From an uncultured Muribaculaceae bacterium (GTDB lineage Bacteria > Bacteroidota > Bacteroidia > Bacteroidales > Muribaculaceae), in the NCBI GenBank assembly GCA_904501735.1, contig CAJGBY010000002.1:62001-126000 (forward strand): a stretch of 64,000 nucleotides of DNA, given 5' to 3'. This document shows positions 1-8,566 of this stretch, piece by piece (position 1 is the first letter of the stretch; each line of letters starts with the position of its first letter). Made by a program: the position numbers and the translations under genes. The notes below the pieces were generated by a model. It was not told where the DNA came from and did no database searches. It worked only from the letters and a program-made list of their open reading frames with translations.

Positions 1-1
1 A

Positions 2-1048
2 TTGAAACACCCTTATATTACACTTGTGCAAGGCGAAGCAGTCATCACATCGGCAAAATCGGTGGATTGCAATGGCGAAAGCTACGAATGCGACCATTTG
101 ATTATCGCTACTGGTTCAAAACCTAAGTTTTTGCCAGTAGAAGGAGCCGATTTGCCTTGTGTGCTTACAAGCGATGAAATTCTCGACCTTGAGACCTTGC
201 CTAAGAGCCTTTGTGTGATAGGTGGAGGTGTGATAGGACTTGAATTTGCTTCAATATTCAATAGTCTTGGAGTTGAAGTGAGTGTTGTGGAGTTCTGCAA
301 GGAAGTGTTGCCTAACTTTGATGGCGATGTTGCAAAGCGTTTGCGTCAGTCGCTTGCTAAGAAGGGCGTAGCAATGAATGTAGGTGCTGGAGTAACAGCT
401 ATTGCCGACAATGGCGATGGAACAGCTACTGTGAAATACGAACAAAAAGGCAAACAACTCGAAGTATTATGCGAAAAAGTGCTTATGGCAGTGGGACGCG
501 CTCCTCGTTTGCCACAAGGACTCGACGCAGCAGGAGTGGAGCATTCACCACGAGGCATTGTTGTCGATGACAATATGCGCACCAATGTTGATGGCGTGTA
601 TGCCATTGGTGATGTGAATGCTCGTTGTATGCTTGCACATGCAGCAACATTCCAAGGTAAGCGTGCTGTGAATGCAATACTTGGCGAAACCGACAATATT
701 CGATTGGATATTATGCCATCAGCTGTGTTTACCACTCCCGAAGCATCAATGGTGGGTGTAACCGATAGCTATTGCAAAGAAAATAGCATAGAAATGGTGG
801 TGAAGAAGGCTTTCTTCCGTGCTAATGGTAAAGCTGTGGCGATGAACGAAACCGACGGAATCTTGAAACTTGTGGTTTCGGCTACCGATGGAAAGATTCT
901 TGGTTGTCACATACTCGGACCTCATGCTGCCGATTTGATTCAAGAAGTAGCAGCATTGATGAACAAAAATGCTACCGTTGACGAACTAAAAGACATCATT
1001 CACGCACACCCAACACTTGGCGAAGTAGTGCTCACTGCAGCAATGTGA
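2..1048 (+). CDS. lpdA: Dihydrolipoyl dehydrogenase, 3' part (5' end outside window)
   Basis: This is the C-terminal three quarters (about 348 residues) of an FAD-dependent dihydrolipoyl dehydrogenase, the E3 enzyme that reoxidises lipoamide with NAD+ in 2-oxoacid dehydrogenase or glycine cleavage complexes. Visible features are the NAD-binding GGGVIGLEFASIF segment near residue 74, the second FAD contact YAIGDVN near residue 198, and the C-terminal HAHPTLGE segment carrying the catalytic His-Glu pair. The N-terminal FAD dinucleotide fold and the redox-active CxxxxC lie upstream of base 1. The frame is open to the window edge, so the apparent start at base 2 is not a true start. A hairpin terminator follows at once. 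Family assignment is firm; which complex it serves cannot be told. Confidence 0.93.
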   Translation: MKHPYITLVQGEAVITSAKSVDCNGESYECDHLIIATGSKPKFLPVEGADLPCVLTSDEILDLETLPKSLCVIGGGVIGLEFASIFNSLGVEVSVVEFCKEVLPNFDGDVAKRLRQSLAKKGVAMNVGAGVTAIADNGDGTATVKYEQKGKQLEVLCEKVLMAVGRAPRLPQGLDAAGVEHSPRGIVVDDNMRTNVDGVYAIGDVNARCMLAHAATFQGKRAVNAILGETDNIRLDIMPSAVFTTPEASMVGVTDSYCKENSIEMVVKKAFFRANGKAVAMNETDGILKLVVSATDGKILGCHILGPHAADLIQEVAALMNKNATVDELKDIIHAHPTLGEVVLTAAM

Positions 1049-1076
1049 TTCTTTAGTCGTTTATTGGATAGTGATA

Positions 1077-1112
1077 ATAGGAGTTAGGAGTATTCTTAAC
1101 TCCTATTTTGTT
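1077..1112 (+). terminator. Rho-independent terminator of lpdA
   Basis: A 10-bp inverted repeat (ATAGGAGTTA and TAACTCCTAT, 10-nt loop) is followed by a T-rich run, 28 bases after the lpdA stop. Confidence 0.8.
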
Positions 1113-1330
1113 TATAATAGTGGTATCTTGGACAAAAGAACATATGAACATATTTCTTTTTGATATTAAGTCAAAAAGAGGTGGTAATTAGAATGATATT
1201 GTATGCAAAGAAATTGAGGAAATAATTTTCGAAACCAAACTTTGTTTTTGTAAATTACAGATACACAATGGTATAGGCGTAAAAAATAATTTATATTGAT
1301 ATTTTGGGCTATTTTTATTGAAAATATGGC

Positions 1331-1338
1331 TATATTTG
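1331..1338 (+). promoter_or_regulatory. Candidate Bacteroidota -7 box for the esterase lipoprotein
   Basis: TATATTTG matches the phylum consensus TAnnTTTG, 28 bases before the ATG. No well-spaced -33 TTTG is evident: the nearest TTTTG (1302-1306) is 24 bases upstream, longer than usual. Confidence 0.45.
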
Positions 1339-1365
1339 CCTTAATTTAATTAAATCACGAGAAAT

Positions 1366-2061
1366 ATGAAGTATATCTATTTAGCATTAGTAATGTTGAT
1401 GGTTACGGCTTGTAGTAAAAGCGTGACCACGCTACCCGAGGGTGAGTTTACTTATAATGTGCCATGTAGAGTGGTGAATATCAACACAGAAAAGCCAGGA
1501 AAAGCGATTGTGCTGTTGTGGCTTCATGGTGGTGTGCACGACTACAAGAAGCACGATTTCTTTAGTTTCAATCACCTTGACTGTGTGGATGCTGATGAGC
1601 GAATTCTTCAATATTTGAAGGATAGTGGCACAAAGGCTATCGCATTGTTCCCAGTGTGTCACAAGTCGAACAACCCAAAAACTGTGGCATGGAGGGATTG
1701 CTACGATGATGTGGAACATATCATCAACGATTACATCAACAAAGGTCTTGTGGACAAGAAGCGCATCTATGTGACTGGTTCGTCGGACGGAGGTGTAGGT
1801 ACATGGGATTATGCCGAAAAACATCCTGAGATGTTTGCTGCTGCAATATCAATGTCGTGCTCATCGCCTCGCAAGGTGGATATTCCAATTTATTTCTTCA
1901 ACACACGAAGTGAAAAGGATTGTACCGATAAGGTGAAAGAGCTTAAGAAGAAGGGCGTGAAAGTGAAATATAAATATTGCCCTCAATATAAGCACGGTGG
2001 CGATGCTGCAGAATGTACTCCTGAATTGCTAAAAGAGTTCTTCAGCATCAAGAAGAAATAA
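1366..2061 (+). CDS. Esterase/PHB depolymerase-like alpha/beta hydrolase lipoprotein
   Basis: This 231-residue exported protein has a lipoprotein signal ending VTAC (lipid Cys16). The mature part looks like a small alpha/beta hydrolase of the PHB-depolymerase/feruloyl-esterase group: an oxyanion-type LWLHGG strand near residue 51, a nucleophile elbow GSSDGG with Ser140, and a late His in YKHGG. The substrate cannot be told; an ester or acylated glycan is plausible. The mature part holds about eight cysteines, unusual for a cytosolic protein and compatible with disulfides after export. The gene stands alone, with its own candidate promoter, and shares a bidirectional terminator with the convergent peptidase gene. 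The family call is moderately sure. Confidence 0.7.
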   Translation: MKYIYLALVMLMVTACSKSVTTLPEGEFTYNVPCRVVNINTEKPGKAIVLLWLHGGVHDYKKHDFFSFNHLDCVDADERILQYLKDSGTKAIALFPVCHKSNNPKTVAWRDCYDDVEHIINDYINKGLVDKKRIYVTGSSDGGVGTWDYAEKHPEMFAAAISMSCSSPRKVDIPIYFFNTRSEKDCTDKVKELKKKGVKVKYKYCPQYKHGGDAAECTPELLKEFFSIKKK

Positions 2062-2085
2062 GAATTACAATCGAGGTAAAAAAAG

Positions 2086-2124
2086 AATAAGAGATGTATC
2101 ACAAGTGGTGATACATCTCTTATT
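2086..2124. terminator. Bidirectional terminator between convergent genes
   Basis: A 17-bp perfect inverted repeat with a 5-nt loop sits between the esterase stop (2061) and the minus-strand peptidase stop (2144). It is flanked by A-rich sequence on the left and T-rich sequence on the right, so it can act on both strands. Confidence 0.88.
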
Positions 2125-2143
2125 TTGTTGTGGAGTGCTATGA

Positions 2144-4237
2144 TTATTTAGCTTCTTCCTTTAGGTATTTGTCAAGCCATCCGAAGAATTCTTTTTGCCA
2201 AATCAAGCTGTTTTGTGGCTTAAGAATCCAGTGGTTTTCGTCAGGATAAAGAACCATCTTAGCAGGAACGCCAAGTAGAGTGGCAGCGTTGAATGCCATT
2301 TCGGCTTGTGAGCTCAAGATGCGATAGTCAAGTTCGCCTGCAGTGATAAGGATAGGAGCTGTCCAGTTCTTAACATATTTGTGAGGAGAGCAAGCGAAAG
2401 TGCGTTGTGCAACCTTGTTGTCCTTTTCCCAGAATGCGCCGCCCATATCCCAGTTGGCAAACCACATTTCTTCTGTTTCAAGATATTGAGCTTCCATGTT
2501 GAAGATACCTGCGTGAGCGATAAGTGCTTTGAAACGACCTTCGTGGTTACCAGCAAGCCAGTAAACAGAGAAACCACCGTAGCTTGCACCAACTGCACCA
2601 ATGTGGTCGCCATCAACATAAGGTTCTTTCTTCATGTGATCGACTGCAGCAAAGTAGTCTTTCATGTTTTGACCTGGATAGTCGCCAGAGATTTGTTCGT
2701 TCCATTCAGTACCGAAACCTGGAAGACCACGACGGTTAGGAGCAATAACGATGTAGCCTTGTGAAGCCATTAGGCGAAGGTTCCAACGATAAGACCAGAA
2801 TTGGCTTACTGGTTGTTGTGGACCACCTTGGCAATAAAGGATTGCAGGATATTTCTTAGTTTCGTCGAAGTTAGGTGGAAGAACTACCCATGTTGTCATT
2901 TGCTTGCCATCAGTAGTAGGTACAAGCACCTTCTTAACTGTAACATTGTTAAGTGAAGCAAGCATTTCGTCGTTGACAGTTGACAATTTCTTCACTTCAC
3001 TAGCTGTAACTGCGTAAACTTCGTTAGGCTCTTGCAATGAGTGACGAAGAGTGATAACTGTGTCGTCGTTAACAGGAACTACTGCAGCATAGTCGTATTC
3101 GCCATCGGCAATAGTAGTGATTTCGGCTGTTTCAACATCAATCTTGAACATTGGAGCGCAACCAAGGTAAGGAGCTGTGAAGAAAATAGCTTTTTCGTTT
3201 GGTGACCAAGCCATTTGATCAACAGCATAGTCCCAATTAGCAGTAAGGTGCTTCTTTTCGCCATTTTCCATGTCAAGAATGAAGATGCGATTCATATCGC
3301 TTTCGTAACCATCGCGTTCCATTGACAACCAAGCAAGGTAACGACCGCTCTTAGAGAAATGAGGGTTAGTGTCGTAACCCATCATGCCTTCAGTAAGGTT
3401 CTTTGTTTCCTTAGTTTCAAGGTTGTATTGGTAAAGGTCAGAGTTGGTTGATAGGGCATAAGCCATACCAGTTTTCTTGCGTGACACATATACAACGCTC
3501 TTGCCGTCAGGAGCCCATGCCAAAGATTCAACACCACCGAAAGGCTTCATTGGAGCTTCGTAAGGTTCGTCTTGAAGCATGTCAACGATGTTGGTTACTT
3601 GTGCGCCGTCGAAATCAGCAACAAAAGAATGAGGGATAGTCTTTACCCATTCGTCCCAGTGCTTGTACATCATGTCGGTGATGATGCGTACATTAGCCTT
3701 GTCGTGTTCAGGATAAAGGTCTTTAGCATCAGTTCCCCATTTTACTTGTGAGATGAATGCAACCTTTGTTTCATCTGGAGAAAGAACGAATCCGTCAACG
3801 CCATTTTCTACATTAGAAACGACTTTGCGATCGGTTCCGTCAGGATTCATTGTCCAGATTTGCATTTTGCCGTCTTGTGGATAAAGGAAAGCAATCTTGT
3901 TGCCACCATTGATCCATACTGCATTTTGTTCGCCCTTTGCAGTAGTGGTGATGCGTGTTGGGTTAGAACCATCAACACCAACTACCCAAAGTTCGCGGTT
4001 AGACTTGTTTTGTTCGATGCTTTCGAATTTTACACCATACAATACTTTAGTTCCGTCAGGAGAAACTTGTGGATCGGTTACAGCACCCATCGACATCAAT
4101 GCTTCAGGAGTGAAGTGACCATTCTCAATTTTTACTTGTGGCTGCTCGATGATAACCTCTTCGGCCTCTTTTTCGCAAGAAGCAAGACCAGTGAGAGCAA
4201 ATAGAGATGCCATAACTGTGAATTTTGATAAGTTCAT
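2144..4237 (-). CDS. S9 family prolyl oligopeptidase-like lipoprotein (dipeptidyl/acylaminoacyl peptidase)
   Basis: This 697-residue protein has a lipoprotein signal ending LASC (Cys21), then an acidic linker. A long N-terminal region with repeated beta-propeller blades of the WSPDGK/LSPDETK type follows, and then a C-terminal alpha/beta hydrolase domain. The catalytic triad is readable: Ser552 in GASYGG, Asp637 in ELDYR and His669 in DENHW. It resembles the S9B/S9C peptidases that trim dipeptides or acylated residues from peptides, and here it would be anchored on the envelope. It is the last gene of the uvrB-ygiQ run, 21 bases after ygiQ, which may be only read-through. The exact specificity cannot be told from sequence. 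Confidence 0.88.
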   Translation of the reverse strand: MNLSKFTVMASLFALTGLASCEKEAEEVIIEQPQVKIENGHFTPEALMSMGAVTDPQVSPDGTKVLYGVKFESIEQNKSNRELWVVGVDGSNPTRITTTAKGEQNAVWINGGNKIAFLYPQDGKMQIWTMNPDGTDRKVVSNVENGVDGFVLSPDETKVAFISQVKWGTDAKDLYPEHDKANVRIITDMMYKHWDEWVKTIPHSFVADFDGAQVTNIVDMLQDEPYEAPMKPFGGVESLAWAPDGKSVVYVSRKKTGMAYALSTNSDLYQYNLETKETKNLTEGMMGYDTNPHFSKSGRYLAWLSMERDGYESDMNRIFILDMENGEKKHLTANWDYAVDQMAWSPNEKAIFFTAPYLGCAPMFKIDVETAEITTIADGEYDYAAVVPVNDDTVITLRHSLQEPNEVYAVTASEVKKLSTVNDEMLASLNNVTVKKVLVPTTDGKQMTTWVVLPPNFDETKKYPAILYCQGGPQQPVSQFWSYRWNLRLMASQGYIVIAPNRRGLPGFGTEWNEQISGDYPGQNMKDYFAAVDHMKKEPYVDGDHIGAVGASYGGFSVYWLAGNHEGRFKALIAHAGIFNMEAQYLETEEMWFANWDMGGAFWEKDNKVAQRTFACSPHKYVKNWTAPILITAGELDYRILSSQAEMAFNAATLLGVPAKMVLYPDENHWILKPQNSLIWQKEFFGWLDKYLKEEAK

Positions 4238-4258
4238 AAATGATTTTGTTTAATGTTA

Positions 4259-6196
4259 TTAATATTTCTTTTTGTTATTGTTTCTTTTGTTTGGTTTAAA
4301 GTCGCGATTTGGCTTGTTCTGCTTTGGTGCAGGTTTGTTGGCAACATAGTTGCGTGCCGTGCCTCCTGGATAAAGTTCATTGATCAAATCGGCGCGTTTT
4401 ATGCGTTGCAATGACTGAATTATGTCTTGTTTGTTTTCGCGTTCATACCAGAAGAAGTATTTGCGTTGCGCAAGTTTCTCTTCTTTTGAATGAGCAGTGA
4501 ACACAGGTTGAAGAGTGTAAGGATTATAGCCTGTGTAGTACATCTCGGTCGACATCGTCATTGGAGTTGGCGTAAAATCTTGCACTTGCTCAAGATGGAA
4601 ATTAAGTTTCTTGGTCTTGCAAGCAAGTTCTGCCATGTCGCTTTCGGTGCAACCTGGGTGAGATGATATAAAATAAGGGATAAGTTGCTGTTTCAGTCCT
4701 TTTGCTTCGTTGATACGATCGAAGATGCGTTTAAATTCTTCAAATTGAGCGAATGAAGGTTTGCGCATGAGTCGCAACACACTATCAGAAGTGTGCTCGG
4801 GTGCAACTTTCAATCGACCTGACACATGATTGGTGATTAATTCTTCGTTGTATCGGCGATTTACCTTATTGATTTGTTCATTTTCACTTCTGTGCATAGA
4901 TAAATCATAACGCACACCACTTCCAACAAATGATTTCTTCACTTGTGGCAACTTGTCGACTTCGTGATAGATGTCGAGCAAAAGTGAGTGGTCATTATTA
5001 AGATTAGGGCATGGAAGAGGGTGCAAGCAAGAAGGTCGAGTGCATTGTTTGCACTTTTCGATATCATTGCCACCAAGTTTATACATATTGGCCGATGGTC
5101 CACCGAGGTCGGAAATATAGCCTTTGAAATCTTCCATTGCGCACACTTGAGCCACCTCACGCATGATAGATTGCTTGCTACGAGAGGCAATGAATTTGCC
5201 TTGGTGTGCCGATATTGTACAGAAAGAGCATCCACCAAAACAACCACGATGAAGATTGACCGAGTGGCGAATCATTTCGTAGGCAGGAATACGCTTACCA
5301 TTGTAGCGAGGGTGAGGTAGACGGGTGTAAGGCAAGTCGAATGACGCGTCAATCTCGGCTTCAGTCATAGGAGGGTTAGTGCCATTAACCTTGATAGCAA
5401 TGTTTCCTGTTTGTTGCCAAATAGTGCGTCCTTGCCAACGGTTTGACTCTATTTCGATATTCTTGAAGTTCTCTGCGTGCTTTTTCTTGTCTTTTTTGCA
5501 TTGCTCGAATGAGTGCAAAACGATTTCTATATCGTTGTTGGGTTGAGTAGGAATACTATCAACTGAGCAACGAAGAGCTGTTTGAGGAATATCGGTTAAT
5601 TCGCTAATGTTTTTGCCATCGCGAAGAGAATTAGCAATTTCAATAATAGGTTTTTCTCCCATTCCGTAGACTAATAAATCGGCTTTGCAATCCTTGAGAA
5701 TAGATGGCGCAATGTCATCTTTCCAATAGTCGTAGTGAGCAAGTCGACGCATAGAAGCTTCGATGCCCCCGGCAACTACTGGCACATCAGGGAATAGCTT
5801 TTTTAGTGCTTCGGTGTAGACAATAGTAGGGTAGTCGGGACGCATACCTGCTTTAGCATTAGGCGTGTAGGCGTCATCGCTACGCTTGCGACGATTGGCA
5901 GTGTAGTGATTTACCATTGAATCCATTGCACCAGCCGAAACGCTGAAGAATAGGCGAGGTTTACCCAATTTTGCGAAGTCGCGAAGGTCGTCGCGCCAGT
6001 TGGGTTGTGGCACTATGGCTACACGATATCCATTAGCTTCAAGCACTCGCCCAATAACGGCAGCGCCCATTGATGGATGGTCGATGTAGGCATCGCCCGA
6101 AAATAGAATAACATCGATGTAGTCCCAACCTAAGTGTTCAATTTCTTTCTTAGTGGTTGGGAGCCATTGTTTGTTGATATGTTTATTGTCAGTCAT
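4259..6196 (-). CDS. YgiQ family (UPF0313) radical SAM protein
   Basis: This 645-residue protein carries the radical-SAM cluster motif CxxxCxxC as Cys319-Cys323-Cys326 within GCFGGCSFC. The N-terminal B12-binding-like region includes the VVAGGIEASMRRLAHYDYW segment typical of YgiQ. The C-terminal tail is basic, rich in Lys, Asn and Arg, and probably disordered. Proteins of this family are widespread but have no established reaction that I can name. The gene follows uvrB with a 3-base gap, so the two are translated from one message, although no functional link to excision repair is known to me. Length and architecture fit the family. Confidence 0.9.
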   Translation of the reverse strand: MTDNKHINKQWLPTTKKEIEHLGWDYIDVILFSGDAYIDHPSMGAAVIGRVLEANGYRVAIVPQPNWRDDLRDFAKLGKPRLFFSVSAGAMDSMVNHYTANRRKRSDDAYTPNAKAGMRPDYPTIVYTEALKKLFPDVPVVAGGIEASMRRLAHYDYWKDDIAPSILKDCKADLLVYGMGEKPIIEIANSLRDGKNISELTDIPQTALRCSVDSIPTQPNNDIEIVLHSFEQCKKDKKKHAENFKNIEIESNRWQGRTIWQQTGNIAIKVNGTNPPMTEAEIDASFDLPYTRLPHPRYNGKRIPAYEMIRHSVNLHRGCFGGCSFCTISAHQGKFIASRSKQSIMREVAQVCAMEDFKGYISDLGGPSANMYKLGGNDIEKCKQCTRPSCLHPLPCPNLNNDHSLLLDIYHEVDKLPQVKKSFVGSGVRYDLSMHRSENEQINKVNRRYNEELITNHVSGRLKVAPEHTSDSVLRLMRKPSFAQFEEFKRIFDRINEAKGLKQQLIPYFISSHPGCTESDMAELACKTKKLNFHLEQVQDFTPTPMTMSTEMYYTGYNPYTLQPVFTAHSKEEKLAQRKYFFWYERENKQDIIQSLQRIKRADLINELYPGGTARNYVANKPAPKQNKPNRDFKPNKRNNNKKKY

Positions 6197-6199
6197 TGT

Positions 6200-8275
6200 C
6201 TATTCTTCGTTTTTAATAGTTTCTTCGAGAGCAAGTAGCTCATCACGATATTGTGCAGCTTCGATGAAGTCCATACGCTTAGCTGCCTCGGTCATTTGAA
6301 CGCGAAGTCGTTCTATTGCTTTCTTCTTGTCGTTCACGCTCATATATTTTACAACTGGATCGGCCGCTATGCCCGAAGTTTTGTTGTATTCTTTGTCGAT
6401 ATAGCTTTGAATAACGGGATTAATATTGCTTTTTTCGATGAATCTACCTTTAGCTGTAAGTCTTGGAGTAGATGAATCGGAATCTTGCCCAACGATGAGA
6501 TTGCGAGCTTTAACAATAGCTTGTGGCGTTATGCCATTTTCTTCGTTGTACTTTAATTGCAATGTGCGACGACGATCGGTTTCATCGATTGTGCGTTGCA
6601 TAGAATCAGTAATCTTGTCGGCATACATGATCACCATACCATTGAGATTTCGCGCTGCACGACCCGCTGTTTGAGTGAGCGAGCGATGATTACGCAAGAA
6701 TCCTTCTTTGTCGGCGTCAATAATAGCGACAAGAGATACTTCCGGAAGGTCAAGCCCTTCGCGAAGAAGATTAACACCAATAAGAACATCAATTTCGCCA
6801 CCACGAAGTTGGTCAAGAATCTTGATGCGATCCATTGTTTCAACATCGGAGTGTATGTAGGCGCAACGAATATTGATTTTAGCCAAGTGTGCAGCCAATT
6901 CTTCAGCCATACGCTTGGTAAGTGTAGTGACCAAAGTGCGTTCGTTGAACTCGATGCGTCGTTGAATTTCTTCCAATAGATCATCGATTTGTCCTCTCGA
7001 TGGGCGCACCACAATTTGAGGATCAAGAAGCCCTGTAGGGCGAATGATTTGCTCTGTTACAATACCTTCGCACTTGTTGAGTTCGTAATCGGCAGGAGTT
7101 GCACTTACGAATATTGTTTGTTTGGTGAGCGACTCGAATTCTTCAAATTTTAGAGGTCGGTTGTCGATTGCAGCTTGAAGACGGAATCCATAATTCACCA
7201 AATTGGTTTTGCGAGACAAGTCGCCACCATGCATACCACGAATTTGTGGCACAGTCACATGGCTTTCGTCAATAATTGTGAGATAGTCGTCGGGGAAATA
7301 GTCGAGAAGGCAGAATGGACGCATTCCGGGTTCTCTACCATCGAAATATCGTGAATAATTTTCGATTCCGGAGCAGTAGCCCACTTCCCTAATCATTTCG
7401 AGGTCGTAGCTTACTCGTTCGTATAATCGTTCTGCTTCGGCATATCGTCCTTCGCGTTGGAACATGTCGCGTTGGGTGCCTAAATCGACAGCAATCTTAT
7501 CGAGAGCAAATGCCATTCTTTCTTTAGTGGTGACAAAGATGTTGGCTGGGAAGATTTTGAATGCTTCAACATTTTCTGTAGGCATTTGTGTGTCTTTGTC
7601 CATTATTTGGATTGATTCAATCTCATCACCCCAGAAGATTACTCGTATGTTGATTTCTTCGTAAGCAAGAGCAATGTCAACTGTGTCGCCCTTAACGCGG
7701 AAAGTACCACGCGCAAGCTCCATTTCGTTGCGAGAATAAAGAGCATCGACCAATGTGCGTAGGAATCGATCGCGACCGATGTTTTGTCCACACTTAATTT
7801 CGATAATATTCTCGTTGAAATCGTTTGGATTTCCCATACCATAGATACAAGAAACTGATGATACGACGATAATGTCCCTTCTTCCTGATAGTAGTGCTGC
7901 TACAGTAGCAAGGCGAAGACGGTCAATTTCTTCATTTATCGCAAGGTCTTTCTCGATATATTTATCAGTAGAAGGAATATATGCTTCGGGTTGATAATAA
8001 TCGTAGTAGGAAACGAAATAATGAACAGAATTCTCAGGAAAGAATGATTTAAACTCGGCATATAGCTGTGCGGCCAAAGTTTTATTGTGCGAAAGGATAA
8101 GGGTAGGGCGATTAGTTTTAGCAATGACATTAGCCATTGTAAAAGTTTTGCCCGACCCAGTTACTCCTAATAGGGTTTGAAAAGGTACACCTTCCTCAAT
8201 TCCTTTAGAGAGTTGCTCGATTGCTTGGGGCTGGTCGCCAGTTGGACTATATTCTGAGTTTAGCTTAAAAAACAT
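6200..8275 (-). CDS. uvrB: UvrABC excinuclease subunit B
   Basis: This 691-residue helicase-like protein verifies damage and loads UvrC in nucleotide excision repair. Visible features are the N-terminal FxxxSxYxPTGDQPQAI block, Walker A in GVTGSGKT, the beta-hairpin region YYDYYQPEAYIP that clamps DNA, the helicase motifs DESH and TAGRAARN, and a C-terminal UVR domain that contacts UvrC. I place the start at the ATG at 8275 (MFFKLNSEYSP) rather than the TTG three codons upstream, because this matches the family N-terminus. A TAATTTTG box lies 22 bases upstream of it. The gene heads an operon with ygiQ and the S9 peptidase. Confidence 0.97.
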   Translation of the reverse strand: MFFKLNSEYSPTGDQPQAIEQLSKGIEEGVPFQTLLGVTGSGKTFTMANVIAKTNRPTLILSHNKTLAAQLYAEFKSFFPENSVHYFVSYYDYYQPEAYIPSTDKYIEKDLAINEEIDRLRLATVAALLSGRRDIIVVSSVSCIYGMGNPNDFNENIIEIKCGQNIGRDRFLRTLVDALYSRNEMELARGTFRVKGDTVDIALAYEEINIRVIFWGDEIESIQIMDKDTQMPTENVEAFKIFPANIFVTTKERMAFALDKIAVDLGTQRDMFQREGRYAEAERLYERVSYDLEMIREVGYCSGIENYSRYFDGREPGMRPFCLLDYFPDDYLTIIDESHVTVPQIRGMHGGDLSRKTNLVNYGFRLQAAIDNRPLKFEEFESLTKQTIFVSATPADYELNKCEGIVTEQIIRPTGLLDPQIVVRPSRGQIDDLLEEIQRRIEFNERTLVTTLTKRMAEELAAHLAKINIRCAYIHSDVETMDRIKILDQLRGGEIDVLIGVNLLREGLDLPEVSLVAIIDADKEGFLRNHRSLTQTAGRAARNLNGMVIMYADKITDSMQRTIDETDRRRTLQLKYNEENGITPQAIVKARNLIVGQDSDSSTPRLTAKGRFIEKSNINPVIQSYIDKEYNKTSGIAADPVVKYMSVNDKKKAIERLRVQMTEAAKRMDFIEAAQYRDELLALEETIKNEE

Positions 8276-8296
8276 AACACACAATTCTATAATTTA

Positions 8297-8304
8297 CAAA
8301 ATTA
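8297..8304 (-). promoter_or_regulatory. Candidate -7 box for uvrB operon
   Basis: Read on the minus strand this is TAATTTTG, matching TAnnTTTG, 22 bases before the uvrB ATG. No clear -33 element was seen at the usual spacing. Confidence 0.45.
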
Positions 8305-8472
8305 CGAAAAAAGTTAGTGATTTCGGTGATTGTAGCTCAATATATTGCAGAAGAGGTTTCGAAATATTAGCCTCGTTTGTAAATATTTGCAGTGTTAAAC
8401 ATAAATTTGCACAAAAAATGTAAATTGGGCTAATTATTTTAGATTTTTTAGGGATGTTAGGATTTTATTTCG

Positions 8473-8480
8473 TAACTTTG
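8473..8480 (+). promoter_or_regulatory. Candidate -7 box for the serine palmitoyltransferase-like gene
   Basis: TAACTTTG, followed by CA, is a perfect TAnnTTTG and would give a leader of about 80 nt. A second match, TAAATTTG, lies at 8402-8409 with a TTTG 22 bases before it, so there may be two start sites. Confidence 0.55.
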
Positions 8481-8494
8481 CACTTTGAAAATGT

Positions 8495-8543
8495 AAGTAA
8501 ACGAAAGTAAACGGCTGCGTGTGTAGAAGTTTACAAATAAACG
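8495..8543 (+). repeat. Cluster of GTAAAC motifs in the leader of the sphingolipid gene
   Basis: AAGTAAACG occurs at 8495-8503 and again at 8505-8513, exactly one helical turn apart. The inverted form GTTTAC is at 8529-8534, and AAATAAACG is at 8535-8543. The second GTAAAC can also pair with GTTTAC as a 6-bp stem. The cluster lies between the candidate -7 box and the ATG at 8567. Confidence 0.6.
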
Positions 8544-8566
8544 AATAAATCTTTTTATAATAAGCT

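Larger units (their letters stand above)
1049..1365. other. Intergenic region lpdA / esterase lipoprotein
   Basis: These 317 bases hold the lpdA terminator in the first 65 bases and a candidate promoter in the last 35. The AT-rich stretch between them shows no ORF, tRNA or repeat that I can support. Confidence 0.6.

Noticed and set aside
346..735. Long antisense ORF within lpdA (129 aa)
   Set aside because: It lies wholly opposite a gene with strong family motifs, and its translation has no recognisable domain.
8276..8284. Upstream TTG start for uvrB
   Set aside because: It adds three residues that do not match the UvrB N-terminus, whereas ATG at 8275 does.
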